64,000 bases of DNA from Qipengyuania flava (GTDB lineage: Bacteria > Pseudomonadota > Alphaproteobacteria > Sphingomonadales > Sphingomonadaceae). This document shows, piece after piece, positions 1 through 7,851 of the stretch. Position 1 is the first letter of the stretch. Each line of letters opens with the position of its first letter. The notes under the pieces were generated by a model. The model was not told the origin of the DNA, made no database searches, and worked only from the letters and a program-made list of their open reading frames with translations. Position numbers and translations under genes: made by a program. The stretch covers positions 1,171,974 to 1,235,973 of the forward strand of contig NZ_JAASQU010000001.1 in the NCBI RefSeq assembly GCF_011762005.1, given 5' to 3'.

Positions 1-602
1 GTGATGAAATCGGCCCTTGCCAGCAGCGTTTCCAGATCGGCCTTCTCGACACCGATTTCGACCGCGCGATCCTCGGTCAGGAAGGGGTCGTAGGCGACGA
101 CCTTCATCCGCAGGCCGAGCGCGCGGCTGGCGACGATGCTGCCGATGTTGCCCGCGCCGATCAGGCCCAGCGTCTTGCCGGTTACCTCGACGCCCATAAA
201 GTCGTTCTTGGGCCATTCGCCCGCCTGCGTGCGGACATTGGCGGCAGGGATCTGCCGCGCCAGCGCGAACATCATCGCGATGGCATGTTCGGCCGTGGTG
301 ATCGAATTGCCGAATGGCGTGTTCATCACCACCACGCCCTTGCCGCTGGCATAGGGGATATCGACATTATCGACGCCGATGCCGGCGCGGCCGATGACCT
401 TGAGGTTTTCGGCAGCGTCGAGGATCTCGGGCGTGACCTTGGTCGCGCTGCGGATGGCAAGGCCATCGTACTGGCCGATCACCGCCTTGAGTTCGTCGGG
501 CGTCATGCCCGGCTTCACGTCTACGTCGCAGCCGCGCTCTTCGAAAATGCGTGCGGCGTTCGGGTCCATCTTGTCCGAAATGAGGACTTTGGGTTTGGTC
601 AT
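1..602 (-). CDS. serA: D-3-phosphoglycerate dehydrogenase, N-terminal part (cut by window edge)
   Basis: First committed step of serine synthesis: NAD-dependent oxidation of 3-phosphoglycerate in the cytoplasm. About 200 N-terminal residues are present, beginning MTKPKVLISDKMD; the rest lies left of base 1. The substrate-binding half is followed by a Rossmann segment with LGLIGAGNIGS, the NAD-binding GxGxxG. The ATG at 602-600 has only a weak GAGAG-like ribosome site. It lies downstream of serC on the same strand, 97 bases away with a REP-like hairpin between, so the two probably form a serC-serA operon. Family assignment is firm; total length and the presence of C-terminal ACT/ASB domains cannot be seen. 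Confidence 0.93.
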   Translation of the reverse strand, partial: MTKPKVLISDKMDPNAARIFEERGCDVDVKPGMTPDELKAVIGQYDGLAIRSATKVTPEILDAAENLKVIGRAGIGVDNVDIPYASGKGVVVMNTPFGNSITTAEHAIAMMFALARQIPAANVRTQAGEWPKNDFMGVEVTGKTLGLIGAGNIGSIVASRALGLRMKVVAYDPFLTEDRAVEIGVEKADLETLLARADFI

Positions 603-614
603 GATTTTTTCTCT

Positions 615-695
615 CGTCATCCCAGCGAAAGCTGGAATCGCTTTCGATTTGGTCGGAGCGAGCGGATAGCGGTCCCAGCTTTCGCTGGGACGACG
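615..695. repeat. REP-like inverted repeat between serC and serA
   Basis: Arms at 615-635 and 675-695 are inverted copies of a 21-base sequence (core CCCAGCGAAAGCTGG) with one mismatch, separated by 39 bases. The core resembles short intergenic repeats scattered in many proteobacterial genomes that read VIPAKAGI or PAFAGTT in translation. In a serC-serA transcript it could fold into a long hairpin and change mRNA stability or relative expression. No second copy was noticed in this window. Confidence 0.7.
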
Positions 696-699
696 CCGA

Positions 700-1857
700 T
701 TATGCCGCTTTCACCTGCTCGTAGGCCCATTCGATCCACGGCAGGAGACGCTTGAGGTCTTCCTGCTCGACCGTGCCGCCGCACCAGATGCGCAAGGACG
801 GCGGGGCGTCGCGATACCCGTTGAAGTCGTAACCGACGTCGCGATCTTCGAGCAGCTTGACGATCTTTTTCGGCACCGCGGCCTTATCGTCGTCGGACAG
901 GCCATCGTACCATTCGCCCTGGAAGACGAAGCACACACCGGTGTTGGTGCGCTTGGCCGGATCGGCAACCATGTTGCGCAGCCACGGCGTTGCCTCGATC
1001 CAGTCGAGCACGATTTTGGCATTGGCATCGGCGCGTTCGAACATCGCCTTGCGCCCGCCCATCGCCTGCGCCCATTCGAGCGCTTCGATGTAATCCTCGG
1101 TCGCCAGCATCGACGGGGTGTTGATCGTCGCACCTTCGAAAATGCCGGTGTTGATCTTGCCGCCCTTTTTCAGGCGGAACAGCTTGGGCAGCGGCCACTC
1201 GGGATCGTAGTCCTCGATCCGCTGCACCGCCTTGGGGCTGAGGACGAGCATACCGTGCTGCGCCTCGCTGCCCATCACCTTCTGCCAACTGTAGGTCGTG
1301 GCATCGAGCTTGGCCCAGTCCATCTCCATCGCGAAGACCGCGCTGGTGGCATCGTTGATCGTCACGCCTTCGCGGCCCGGGGCAAGCCAGTCGGTATTGG
1401 GGATCTTGGCACCCGACGTGGTCCCGTTCCAGGTGAACACGACGTCATTGTCCTGCGGAATGCTCGCCAAGTCGGGAATCTCGCCGTAATCGGCGTCCAT
1501 TACCTGCAGGTTCGGCAGCTTGAGCTGCTTGACCGCATCTTGGATCCAGACATTGCCGAAGCTTTCCCACGCCGCGACGGTCGCCGGGCGATCGGGGCGC
1601 AGCATGGTCCACATCGCGCATTCGAGCGCGCCGGTGTCCGAAGCCGGCATGATCCCGACGAGGTAATCCTCAGGCACGCCGAGCATCTCCTTCGACAGGT
1701 CGATGGCATATTTCAGCCGCGACTTGCCGAGCGCGCTGCGATGCGAGCGGCCGAGCGATTCGGTTTTGAGATTGGCGGCAGACCAGCCTTTGTGCTTGGC
1801 GGTCGGACCGGACGAAAAGAAAGGGCGCTCGGGTTTGAGCGTTGGTTCGGCAGTCAT
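700..1857 (-). CDS. serC: phosphoserine aminotransferase
   Basis: PLP enzyme that transaminates 3-phosphohydroxypyruvate with glutamate to give phosphoserine. 385 residues, class-V aminotransferase fold, in the longer alphaproteobacterial form. The likely PLP lysine is Lys193 in YSWQKVMGSEAQHG; the cofactor-contacting Asp is in NDATSAVFAM (near 169). The start chosen is the ATG at 1857 giving MTAEPTLKPERPFF; upstream in-frame codons run into the structured leader. The AAGGAG ribosome site sits inside a hairpin (1863-1878). Followed by serA on the same strand. Confidence 0.95.
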   Translation of the reverse strand: MTAEPTLKPERPFFSSGPTAKHKGWSAANLKTESLGRSHRSALGKSRLKYAIDLSKEMLGVPEDYLVGIMPASDTGALECAMWTMLRPDRPATVAAWESFGNVWIQDAVKQLKLPNLQVMDADYGEIPDLASIPQDNDVVFTWNGTTSGAKIPNTDWLAPGREGVTINDATSAVFAMEMDWAKLDATTYSWQKVMGSEAQHGMLVLSPKAVQRIEDYDPEWPLPKLFRLKKGGKINTGIFEGATINTPSMLATEDYIEALEWAQAMGGRKAMFERADANAKIVLDWIEATPWLRNMVADPAKRTNTGVCFVFQGEWYDGLSDDDKAAVPKKIVKLLEDRDVGYDFNGYRDAPPSLRIWCGGTVEQEDLKRLLPWIEWAYEQVKAA

Positions 1858-1935
1858 GTATTCTCTCCTTGCAGAGAGCTCGCGCGGCGTTGGGACCGCG
1901 TGGCCCGTCGCCCGCACTAATGTTGCGCGGTGGGG
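1858..1935 (-). ncRNA. serC leader RNA motif
   Basis: Read on the minus strand, the 5' region of serC contains two small hairpins in tandem: CGCGG/CCGCG (bases 83-87 and 96-100 of 18xx-1900) and CTCTC/GAGAG (1863-1867 with 1874-1878), the second occluding the AAGGAG ribosome site just before the ATG. This matches what I know of the alphaproteobacterial serC motif (Rfam serC leader), found upstream of serC-serA operons. Ligand, if any, is unknown for the class. Boundaries are approximate; a covariance-model search would settle it. Confidence 0.55.
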
Positions 1936-2079
1936 AGTCAATGCGAAACAGCTTTACTGCGATGAAGCGGACCCGTGATACGACCGGTGCGATGCCAACC
2001 ATGGCCCCGACTGACACACGCCACGCGGCCCATCGTCGCGGATAGACGCCACAACACAACTTCCCTAAAGCGCGCCCAA

Positions 2080-3249
2080 ATGGATGTGACCGATCTTCGC
2101 ATCGCTCTGTTTAGCGGGAATTACAATTACACCCGCGACGGCGCGAACCAAGCCCTCAACCGCCTGGCAGGCTACCTGCTCAAGCGCGGCGCGGGGCTGC
2201 GTGTCTACGCGCCCGTGGTCGCCGAGCCCGATTTCCGGCCGACCGGCGATCTGGTCAACGTGCCCAACGTCCGCATGCCGGTGAAGGGCCGGGGCGAATA
2301 CCGCCTCCCGCTGCGGATCGACGATCGCGTCCGCGCCGATCTGGACACGTTCAAGCCGAATCTCGTCCACCTGTCTTCGCCCGATCCTGTCGCGCATGCC
2401 GCGCTGAAATGGGCGCGCGAGCGCGATATTCCCGTCCTTGCATCGGTCCATACGCGGTTCGAGACCTACCCCCGATATTACGGACTCGGTTTCCTCGAAC
2501 CCGCGGTCGAGGCGATCCTCAGGCGGTTCTACCAGCGGTGCGATGCGCTGGTTGCCCCCTCGCAGAGCCAGATCGAAGAATTGCGTGCGCAGCGGATGCA
2601 TGACGATATCTCGATCTGGTCCCGCGGGGTCGATCGGACGGTCTTTCATCCGTCGAAGCGCGACCACAAGTGGCGCCGCGCGCATGGTCTGGCGGATGAC
2701 GATGTCGCAATCGTCTTCCTCGGCCGGCTGGTGATGGAGAAAGGCCTCGATGTCTTCGCCGAAACGATCGTCCAGCTCCGCCAGCGGCAGGTCCCGCACA
2801 AGGTGCTGGTGATCGGCGACGGTCCGGCGCGCGAATGGTTCGAGAAGGCCTTGCCGGGCGGGATCTTCGCCGGCTTCAAGACCGGGAAAGACCTGGGCCA
2901 GGCGCTGGCAAGCGGGGATATTTTCTTCAATCCGTCGATCACCGAGACCTTCGGCAACGTCACGCTCGAGGCCATGGCCTGCGGGTTGCCGGTCGTCGCA
3001 GCGGGCGCAACCGGGGCGGCCAGCCTCGTGCAGGACGGCGCGACCGGTCGCCTCGTGCCACCGGACAGGCCAGAGGTCTTCGCACCCGCATGCGCGGAGG
3101 CGCTGGCTCCCTATTGCACGGACGACAACCTGCGGCTTCTCCATGGTGCCAATGGCGAGGAAGCCGCTGGCGCCTACACGTGGGATGCGATCAATCAGGC
3201 GGTGCTCGACACCTATCTGCGCCTGATTGCCGGTCGCCGCGGGTCCTAG
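2080..3249 (+). CDS. GT4-family glycosyltransferase
   Basis: 389 residues with the GT-B two-Rossmann layout. The N-terminal half opens with MDVTDLRIALFSGNYNYTRD and carries HTRFETYPRYYG; the C-terminal half has the nucleotide-sugar motifs VFLGRLVMEKGLDVF and the E-x7-E-type ETFGNVTLEAMACGLPVV. This is the GT4 (RfaB/PimB-like) pattern, retaining transfer from a nucleotide sugar to a lipid or polysaccharide acceptor. No signal peptide; probably cytoplasmic, peripheral to the inner membrane. An upstream in-frame extension exists but starts inside the serC leader region, so ATG 2080 is preferred. It stands alone, so acceptor and sugar cannot be inferred. Confidence 0.85.
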   Translation: MDVTDLRIALFSGNYNYTRDGANQALNRLAGYLLKRGAGLRVYAPVVAEPDFRPTGDLVNVPNVRMPVKGRGEYRLPLRIDDRVRADLDTFKPNLVHLSSPDPVAHAALKWARERDIPVLASVHTRFETYPRYYGLGFLEPAVEAILRRFYQRCDALVAPSQSQIEELRAQRMHDDISIWSRGVDRTVFHPSKRDHKWRRAHGLADDDVAIVFLGRLVMEKGLDVFAETIVQLRQRQVPHKVLVIGDGPAREWFEKALPGGIFAGFKTGKDLGQALASGDIFFNPSITETFGNVTLEAMACGLPVVAAGATGAASLVQDGATGRLVPPDRPEVFAPACAEALAPYCTDDNLRLLHGANGEEAAGAYTWDAINQAVLDTYLRLIAGRRGS

Positions 3250-3250
3250 C

Positions 3251-3673
3251 TCAACGCAGCACGCCCGCAGCCGCCATGCGGCGCGAGTACCACAGCGAAA
3301 ACAGCGTCGTGATCCAGATGGCTGCCATGAGCACCGGGTTCCGCAGGCTTTCGGGAATCTGCGACACCACCAGCTCGAAATAGGTTGTCCCGACAAGCCC
3401 GATCGTCGCAATCAGGAATGCGGCGAATGCGATCTTGCGGCGCAGCAGTAACAGGATCGATCCCGCGAAAGCGCCCCAGACCCCCAGCGCCCAGGCACCG
3501 TCAGCCCAAGCGGGAAAGGAATCGAAATAAGCGATCTGATCGGCAGTCATGCCCAGATCCGCCAGACTGCCCGTTTGCGTCATCGTGTAGCTGTAAATGC
3601 CGATCGCATTGAACAGCAGCGTGGCAATCCCCACCACCCATAGATGCCAGGGCGTTCTGATAGCGCTCGTCAT
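3251..3673 (-). CDS. small four-helix membrane protein, function unknown
   Basis: 140 residues with four hydrophobic segments: around 10-30, 57-77, 83-103 and 115-132. Conserved-looking features are the YSYTMTQTG stretch after helix 1 and YFDSFPAWADGAWALGVWG before helix 2. The ATG at 3673 has AGGAGG seven bases upstream; an in-frame TTG at 3679 is too close to it. It follows the PadR gene on the same strand after 72 bases, so it is the best candidate for a co-transcribed PadR target. It converges on the glycosyltransferase with one base between stop codons. I recognise the type as a conserved short protein but know no function. Confidence 0.75.
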   Translation of the reverse strand: MTSAIRTPWHLWVVGIATLLFNAIGIYSYTMTQTGSLADLGMTADQIAYFDSFPAWADGAWALGVWGAFAGSILLLLRRKIAFAAFLIATIGLVGTTYFELVVSQIPESLRNPVLMAAIWITTLFSLWYSRRMAAAGVLR

Positions 3674-3745
3674 GACCAATCCTCCTCCGTGGCGACCTCG
3701 CCGGCAAGACTAGCGCCCTGCCCGCGGATCGCCAAATGGCAGGGG

Positions 3746-4405
3746 TCAGAGCCGCTCGATCTTCTTGGCAAGCTCGTCGACCAGATCGACGATTTCGCGC
3801 ACCGTATCATCGTCGAGTTTGCCCGAACGCGCGCGGTTCTTCAGCACGCTGGCGAGATTGCCGACCGCACGGAACATCTCGGGCGTGGCATAGGCCCGGC
3901 GATGCTCGCCGTGACCGGAGAGGCGATGAAGCAGCGCTTCGGCCTCGTCTTCCCGTTCTTTCAGTTCCTCGAGACCCGCCGGGGTAGCCTCGTAAGCCTT
4001 TTTCGCGTCATCGCTGGCGACGTGCGCGATCGCGCCTTCGTCCTCCAGCAGCGACAGCGTGGGATAAACCGTACCCGGGCTTGGCGCATAGGCGCCCTCG
4101 GTCAGCTCCTCGATGTGCTTGATCAGTTCGTAGCCGTGGCGTGGCTGCTGAGCGAGCAAGTAGAGCAGCACCAAACGCAATTCGCCGCTGGCGAACATCC
4201 TGCCTTTCCCGCGCCGACGGCCGCCAGACCATCGGCTCCCTTCGCCGAAAATGCCGTCGGGGCCGAACGGGCCGCTGTCACCGAAAGGTCCGTGATCCCC
4301 AAAAGGCCCGTTCTGGCCGAAGAAGCCGCCTTTTCCGGCCCACGCCGATGGATCGAAACTGACGCGCCAATTGCGGCGGCGTCCTCCACATTGATCGTGT
4401 TGCAT
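3746..4405 (-). CDS. PadR-family transcriptional regulator with GPFG-rich tail
   Basis: 219 residues. The winged-helix PadR core starts near residue 70 (ELRLVLLYLLAQQPRHGYEL) and contains the diagnostic SPGTVYPTLSLLEDEG wing region; a C-terminal dimerisation helix follows. Residues 27-55 form an unusual linker with repeated GPFG/GIFG units, followed by an Arg/Gly-rich stretch that could touch DNA. ATG 4405 is preferred because it places the 18-base palindrome 4430-4447 upstream of the gene rather than inside it, and AGAGGA lies before it. PadR proteins usually repress their own gene and a neighbouring membrane or efflux gene; here that would be the small membrane protein downstream. Confidence 0.88.
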   Translation of the reverse strand: MQHDQCGGRRRNWRVSFDPSAWAGKGGFFGQNGPFGDHGPFGDSGPFGPDGIFGEGSRWSGGRRRGKGRMFASGELRLVLLYLLAQQPRHGYELIKHIEELTEGAYAPSPGTVYPTLSLLEDEGAIAHVASDDAKKAYEATPAGLEELKEREDEAEALLHRLSGHGEHRRAYATPEMFRAVGNLASVLKNRARSGKLDDDTVREIVDLVDELAKKIERL

Positions 4406-4429
4406 AGCAAAATTCCTCTTTCTGATAGG

Positions 4430-4447
4430 TCTACGATATATCGTAGA
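4430..4447. promoter_or_regulatory. probable PadR operator (18-base perfect palindrome)
   Basis: TCTACGATATATCGTAGA is a perfect palindrome, 24 bases upstream of the PadR start and 58 bases upstream of the divergent rarA start. AT-rich dyads of this kind are typical PadR operators, and the position fits autoregulation; rarA could be affected as well. Binding is inferred. Confidence 0.65.
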
Positions 4448-4505
4448 TACGTCGAAATACAAGACCCTCGTCAATGCTTCGACCAAGACCTACATCGGCG
4501 ATCCA

Positions 4506-5822
4506 ATGGCAGATCTGTTTCCCGACGAACTACCGCAACCGCAGTCCCCGGATGCGCCGCGCGAAGACGCTCCACTCGCCGACCGGCTGCGGCCGGCGAC
4601 GCTGGAGGATGTCATCGGGCAGGAACACCTGACTGGCCCCGAAGGCGCAATCGGCCGGATGGTCGCGGCGGGCCGCCTGTCGAGCATGGTCCTGTGGGGG
4701 CCGCCCGGCACTGGCAAAACGACTATCGCACGATTGCTCGCGGACAGTGTCGGCATGCGTTTCGAAAGCGTCAGCGCGGTGTTCAGCGGTGTCGCCGATC
4801 TCAAGAAGGCCTTCGCCGCAGCCGACAAGGCGGCCGAAGCGGGGCAACGTACGCTGCTGTTCGTGGACGAGATCCACCGCTTCAACCGTGCGCAGCAGGA
4901 CGGCTTCCTGCCGTTCGTCGAACGCGGCACGGTGACGCTGGTCGGCGCGACCACGGAGAATCCCAGTTTTGCGCTCAATGCGGCACTGCTCAGCCGCGCG
5001 CAGGTCCTGATCCTGCAGCGGCTCGATCACGATGCTCTGGGCCAGTTGCTCGACCGCGCAGAGGCGCTCGAAGGCCCGCTGCCGCTCACTGCCGAAGCGA
5101 AAGACGCGCTCGTTGCCAGCGCCGATGGCGACGGGCGGTTCCTGCTCAACCAAGCGGAGACGCTTTACAACGCGAAGATCGGCGAACCGCTCGACCCGGC
5201 GAGGTTGGGTGCGTTCCTCCAGCGGCGCGTCGCAGTCTACGACAAGGATCGCGAAGGGCATTACAATCTCATTTCTGCGCTGCACAAGGCAGTGCGCGGC
5301 AGCGACGTCCAGGCGAGCCTCTATTACCTCGCGCGCATGCTGACTGCGGGTGAGGAGCCGCGCTTTCTCGCGCGACGCCTGATCCGGATGGCAGTGGAAG
5401 ACATTGGCATGGCCGACCCGCAGGCGCTGGTGCAATGCATGGCGGCGAAAGATGCCTATGAGTTCCTCGGCAGTCCCGAGGGCGAACTCGCGCTGGTCCA
5501 GGCCTGTACCTATCTTGCCACCGCGCCCAAATCGAATGCGGTCTACAAGGCCCAGAAGGCATCGTTCCGTTCGGCCAAGGAAACCGGCAGCCTGATGCCG
5601 CCGCAGAACATCCTCAACGCACCGACCAAGCTGATGAAGGACATCGGCTACGGCTCGGGTTACAGCTACGATCACGATGCGGACGATGGCTTCTCGGGTG
5701 ACGATTACTGGCCCGAGGAGATGGAACGGCAGGCCTATTACCAGCCGGTCGAGCGCGGTTTCGAACGCGAGGTGAAGAAGCGGCTCGACTATTGGGACAA
5801 GCTGCGCCGCGAGCGCGAGTGA
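4506..5822 (+). CDS. rarA: replication-associated recombination protein A (AAA+ ATPase)
   Basis: RarA/MgsA, a clamp-loader-like AAA+ ATPase acting at stalled replication forks. 438 residues. Walker A GPPGTGKT at 65-72, Walker B LLFVDEIHRF at 117-126, sensor 1 GATTENPSFALNAALLSR after 147, and the C-terminal tetramerisation region containing EDIGMADPQAL and the NAVYKAQK stretch. An N-terminal FPDELP-type motif resembles a PCNA/beta-clamp-contacting tail, which is an inference. The next gene starts three bases after the stop, suggesting co-translation. Divergent from padR. Confidence 0.95.
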   Translation: MADLFPDELPQPQSPDAPREDAPLADRLRPATLEDVIGQEHLTGPEGAIGRMVAAGRLSSMVLWGPPGTGKTTIARLLADSVGMRFESVSAVFSGVADLKKAFAAADKAAEAGQRTLLFVDEIHRFNRAQQDGFLPFVERGTVTLVGATTENPSFALNAALLSRAQVLILQRLDHDALGQLLDRAEALEGPLPLTAEAKDALVASADGDGRFLLNQAETLYNAKIGEPLDPARLGAFLQRRVAVYDKDREGHYNLISALHKAVRGSDVQASLYYLARMLTAGEEPRFLARRLIRMAVEDIGMADPQALVQCMAAKDAYEFLGSPEGELALVQACTYLATAPKSNAVYKAQKASFRSAKETGSLMPPQNILNAPTKLMKDIGYGSGYSYDHDADDGFSGDDYWPEEMERQAYYQPVERGFEREVKKRLDYWDKLRRERE

Positions 5823-5824
5823 CC

Positions 5825-6706
5825 ATGACTGCGCGCTTCCGCCAATTTCTAGCGATCGACTGGTCGGGAGCTAAAGGTCCCGTACAGAAAGGCATCGCGC
5901 TCGCCCTGGCCGATGGTGCCGGCGGGCCGCCCGTGCTGGTCGAGCGCGGTCGCGGCTGGTCGCGCAGCGACGTTCTGGCGCTGCTGCGCGAGGATCTACC
6001 CCGCGATACGCTGGTCGGTGTCGATCTGGGTATTGCCCTGCCCTTTGCCGATTGCGGTGCCTATTTCCCGGGGCGCGACGTGCTGCTGCCCGATGCACCC
6101 GAGCTGTGGGCGCTGATCGACGAGATCTGTGCTGACGACGCGAACCTCGCCGCGCAGAGCTTTGTCGATCATCCCGACTTCGCGCCCTACTTTCGCAACG
6201 GCACCCTGACCGGCGCGCAATTCGGCTGCGATGGCGCTGCACACGGGCGGGGCCGTTTTCGCGTAACCGAGCACGCGCAGGCGCAGATGGGGTGCAAACC
6301 CTATTCCAATTTCAATCTGGTCGGCGCCGCGCAGGTCGGCAAGTCGAGCCTTACCGGGATGCGCATGCTGCACCGCCTGCGTGATCATCTGCCGGTCTGG
6401 CCGGTCGACCCTCTCCCCGGCCAAGGGTCGGTTCTGGTCGAGATCTACACCAGCCTCGCCGCACGCGAGGCAGGTCGCAGCGCGGCCAAGGCGAAGATGC
6501 GCAGCCACGAGGAACTCAACGCTGCGCTGGCTAGTCTCGGCAGCATGCCCGTCAATGGCCATGGTCCGATCGACGATCACTCCTCCGACGCACTCCTGAC
6601 CGCGGCATGGTTGCGGCGTGTAGCCGACGAACCGGAGCGCTGGGCGCCATGGGCGCTAACCCCCGATCTTGCCCGCACGGAAGGCTGGACCTTCGGCGCG
6701 TTCTAG
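5825..6706 (+). CDS. DUF429-like predicted RNase H-fold protein
   Basis: 293 residues beginning MTARFRQFLAIDWSGAKGPV two bases after the rarA stop. Asp12 in AIDWSGAKG, VGVDLGIALPF near 65, VEIYTSLAAREAG and a C-terminal DDHSSDALLTAAWL give the spaced acidic residues expected of an RNase H-like metal site, as in DUF429 proteins. Substrate unknown. The tight spacing to rarA suggests shared expression and possibly a nucleic-acid role, but I infer that only from position. Its TAG stop overlaps the opposing glsA stop within one CTAG. Confidence 0.7.
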   Translation: MTARFRQFLAIDWSGAKGPVQKGIALALADGAGGPPVLVERGRGWSRSDVLALLREDLPRDTLVGVDLGIALPFADCGAYFPGRDVLLPDAPELWALIDEICADDANLAAQSFVDHPDFAPYFRNGTLTGAQFGCDGAAHGRGRFRVTEHAQAQMGCKPYSNFNLVGAAQVGKSSLTGMRMLHRLRDHLPVWPVDPLPGQGSVLVEIYTSLAAREAGRSAAKAKMRSHEELNAALASLGSMPVNGHGPIDDHSSDALLTAAWLRRVADEPERWAPWALTPDLARTEGWTFGAF

Positions 6707-7644
6707 ATCTCGGGCAATTGCCCGCTGAAGACCGACCAGCCGGTCCTCCGCGCGATTTCTGCCAGTGCCTTGGCGCCGAGCAGGCTCGTCCCCGCACGAT
6801 TGAGCCCGGGCGACCAGACCGCGATCGCGGCACGGCCCGGAACGCTGGCGAGGATTCCCCCGCCCACGCCCGATTTGCCTGGAAAGCCGACCTCGAAAGC
6901 GAATTGCCCCGAATTGTCATAGTGGCCGCACAGCAGCATGAGCGCATTGATGCGCCGCGCGCGGCTGGCGGAGCACATTTTCTGTCCCGTCACCGGGTCA
7001 GTGCCGTCGAACGCCAGGAACAGCGCACTTTCGGCCAGCTGCCGACAGCTCATCGATAGCGCGCATTGACGGAAATAGACCGATAGCACCTCTTCCACCG
7101 GGTTCAGCAGCCGCCCGAAATCGGCGAGGAACCATGCCAGCGCGCGATTGCGTTCGCCCGCCTCGCTTTCGCTGCGCGCGACATCTTGGTCGAAATCGAT
7201 CTGCGGATTGCGTCCCATCCGCCGCAGGCGATCGATCAGGTCGCGCACCGCTTCGTCCACCCCGCGCCGGCCGATGAAACGATCGGTGGTGACGATGGCG
7301 CCCGAATTGATGAAGGGATTGCGGGGTATGCCCTTCTCCTTCTCGAGCTGCACGATCGAGTTGAAGGCATCGCCCGACGGTTCGCGACCCACCGCGTCCC
7401 ACAGCGCCGATCCCTCTCGCTCGAGCGCTAGCGCCAGTGCAAACACCTTGGAAATCGACTGGATAGAGAACTTCTCGTCCGCATCGCCGGCGCAGGCGAC
7501 CTGTCCGTCATCGGTCGCCAGCGCGATCCCGAACTTGCATGGATCGACCGCTGCGAGGGCGGGAATATAGCGCGCGGGCGTGCCCCCGCCGCGCTCGTCG
7601 GCAAGGGCATTCCACGTATCGGTGACGATTGCCTGCAAATCCAT
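6703..7644 (-). CDS. glsA: glutaminase
   Basis: Hydrolyses L-glutamine to glutamate and ammonia in the cytoplasm; beta-lactamase-like serine hydrolase fold. 313 residues, normal for bacterial GlsA. The catalytic motif is QSISK (Ser63 and Lys66), with FINSGAIV containing the conserved Asn/Ser and CRQLAESALFLA further on. Start is the ATG at 7644, after which MDLQAIVTDTWNAL aligns with family starts. It stands alone between a tRNA gene and a convergent neighbour. Confidence 0.93.
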   Translation of the reverse strand: MDLQAIVTDTWNALADERGGGTPARYIPALAAVDPCKFGIALATDDGQVACAGDADEKFSIQSISKVFALALALEREGSALWDAVGREPSGDAFNSIVQLEKEKGIPRNPFINSGAIVTTDRFIGRRGVDEAVRDLIDRLRRMGRNPQIDFDQDVARSESEAGERNRALAWFLADFGRLLNPVEEVLSVYFRQCALSMSCRQLAESALFLAFDGTDPVTGQKMCSASRARRINALMLLCGHYDNSGQFAFEVGFPGKSGVGGGILASVPGRAAIAVWSPGLNRAGTSLLGAKALAEIARRTGWSVFSGQLPEI

Positions 7645-7695
7645 GCGCGCCGCGATAGGCGGGGCCGGTGTACAGGGCAAATGGTGAAAGCATCC

Positions 7696-7771
<76 letters not shown>

Positions 7772-7806
7772 GTTCCAGGTTTTCGGCGCATCGCATGGTG
7801 GATGCG

Positions 7807-7838
7807 AGGCGCGCCGTTTAGCGAAAGCCGGCGCGCCT
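7807..7838. repeat. GC-rich stem-loop upstream of tRNA-Ala
   Basis: Perfect 10-base inverted repeat AGGCGCGCCG / CGGCGCGCCT with a 12-base loop between the lipoprotein gene and the tRNA gene. There is no T-run on either side, so it is not a classical intrinsic terminator; it may still limit read-through or shape the tRNA precursor. Confidence 0.5.
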
Positions 7839-7851
7839 GAAAAGACCCCGC

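Noticed and set aside
2080..5822. padR, membrane protein and glycosyltransferase as a defence or resistance island
   Set aside because: No effector, nuclease or toxin nearby, no mobility signs; each family is ordinary in core chromosomes.
7807..7838. Stem-loop as an intrinsic terminator
   Set aside because: No T-run on either strand after the stem.
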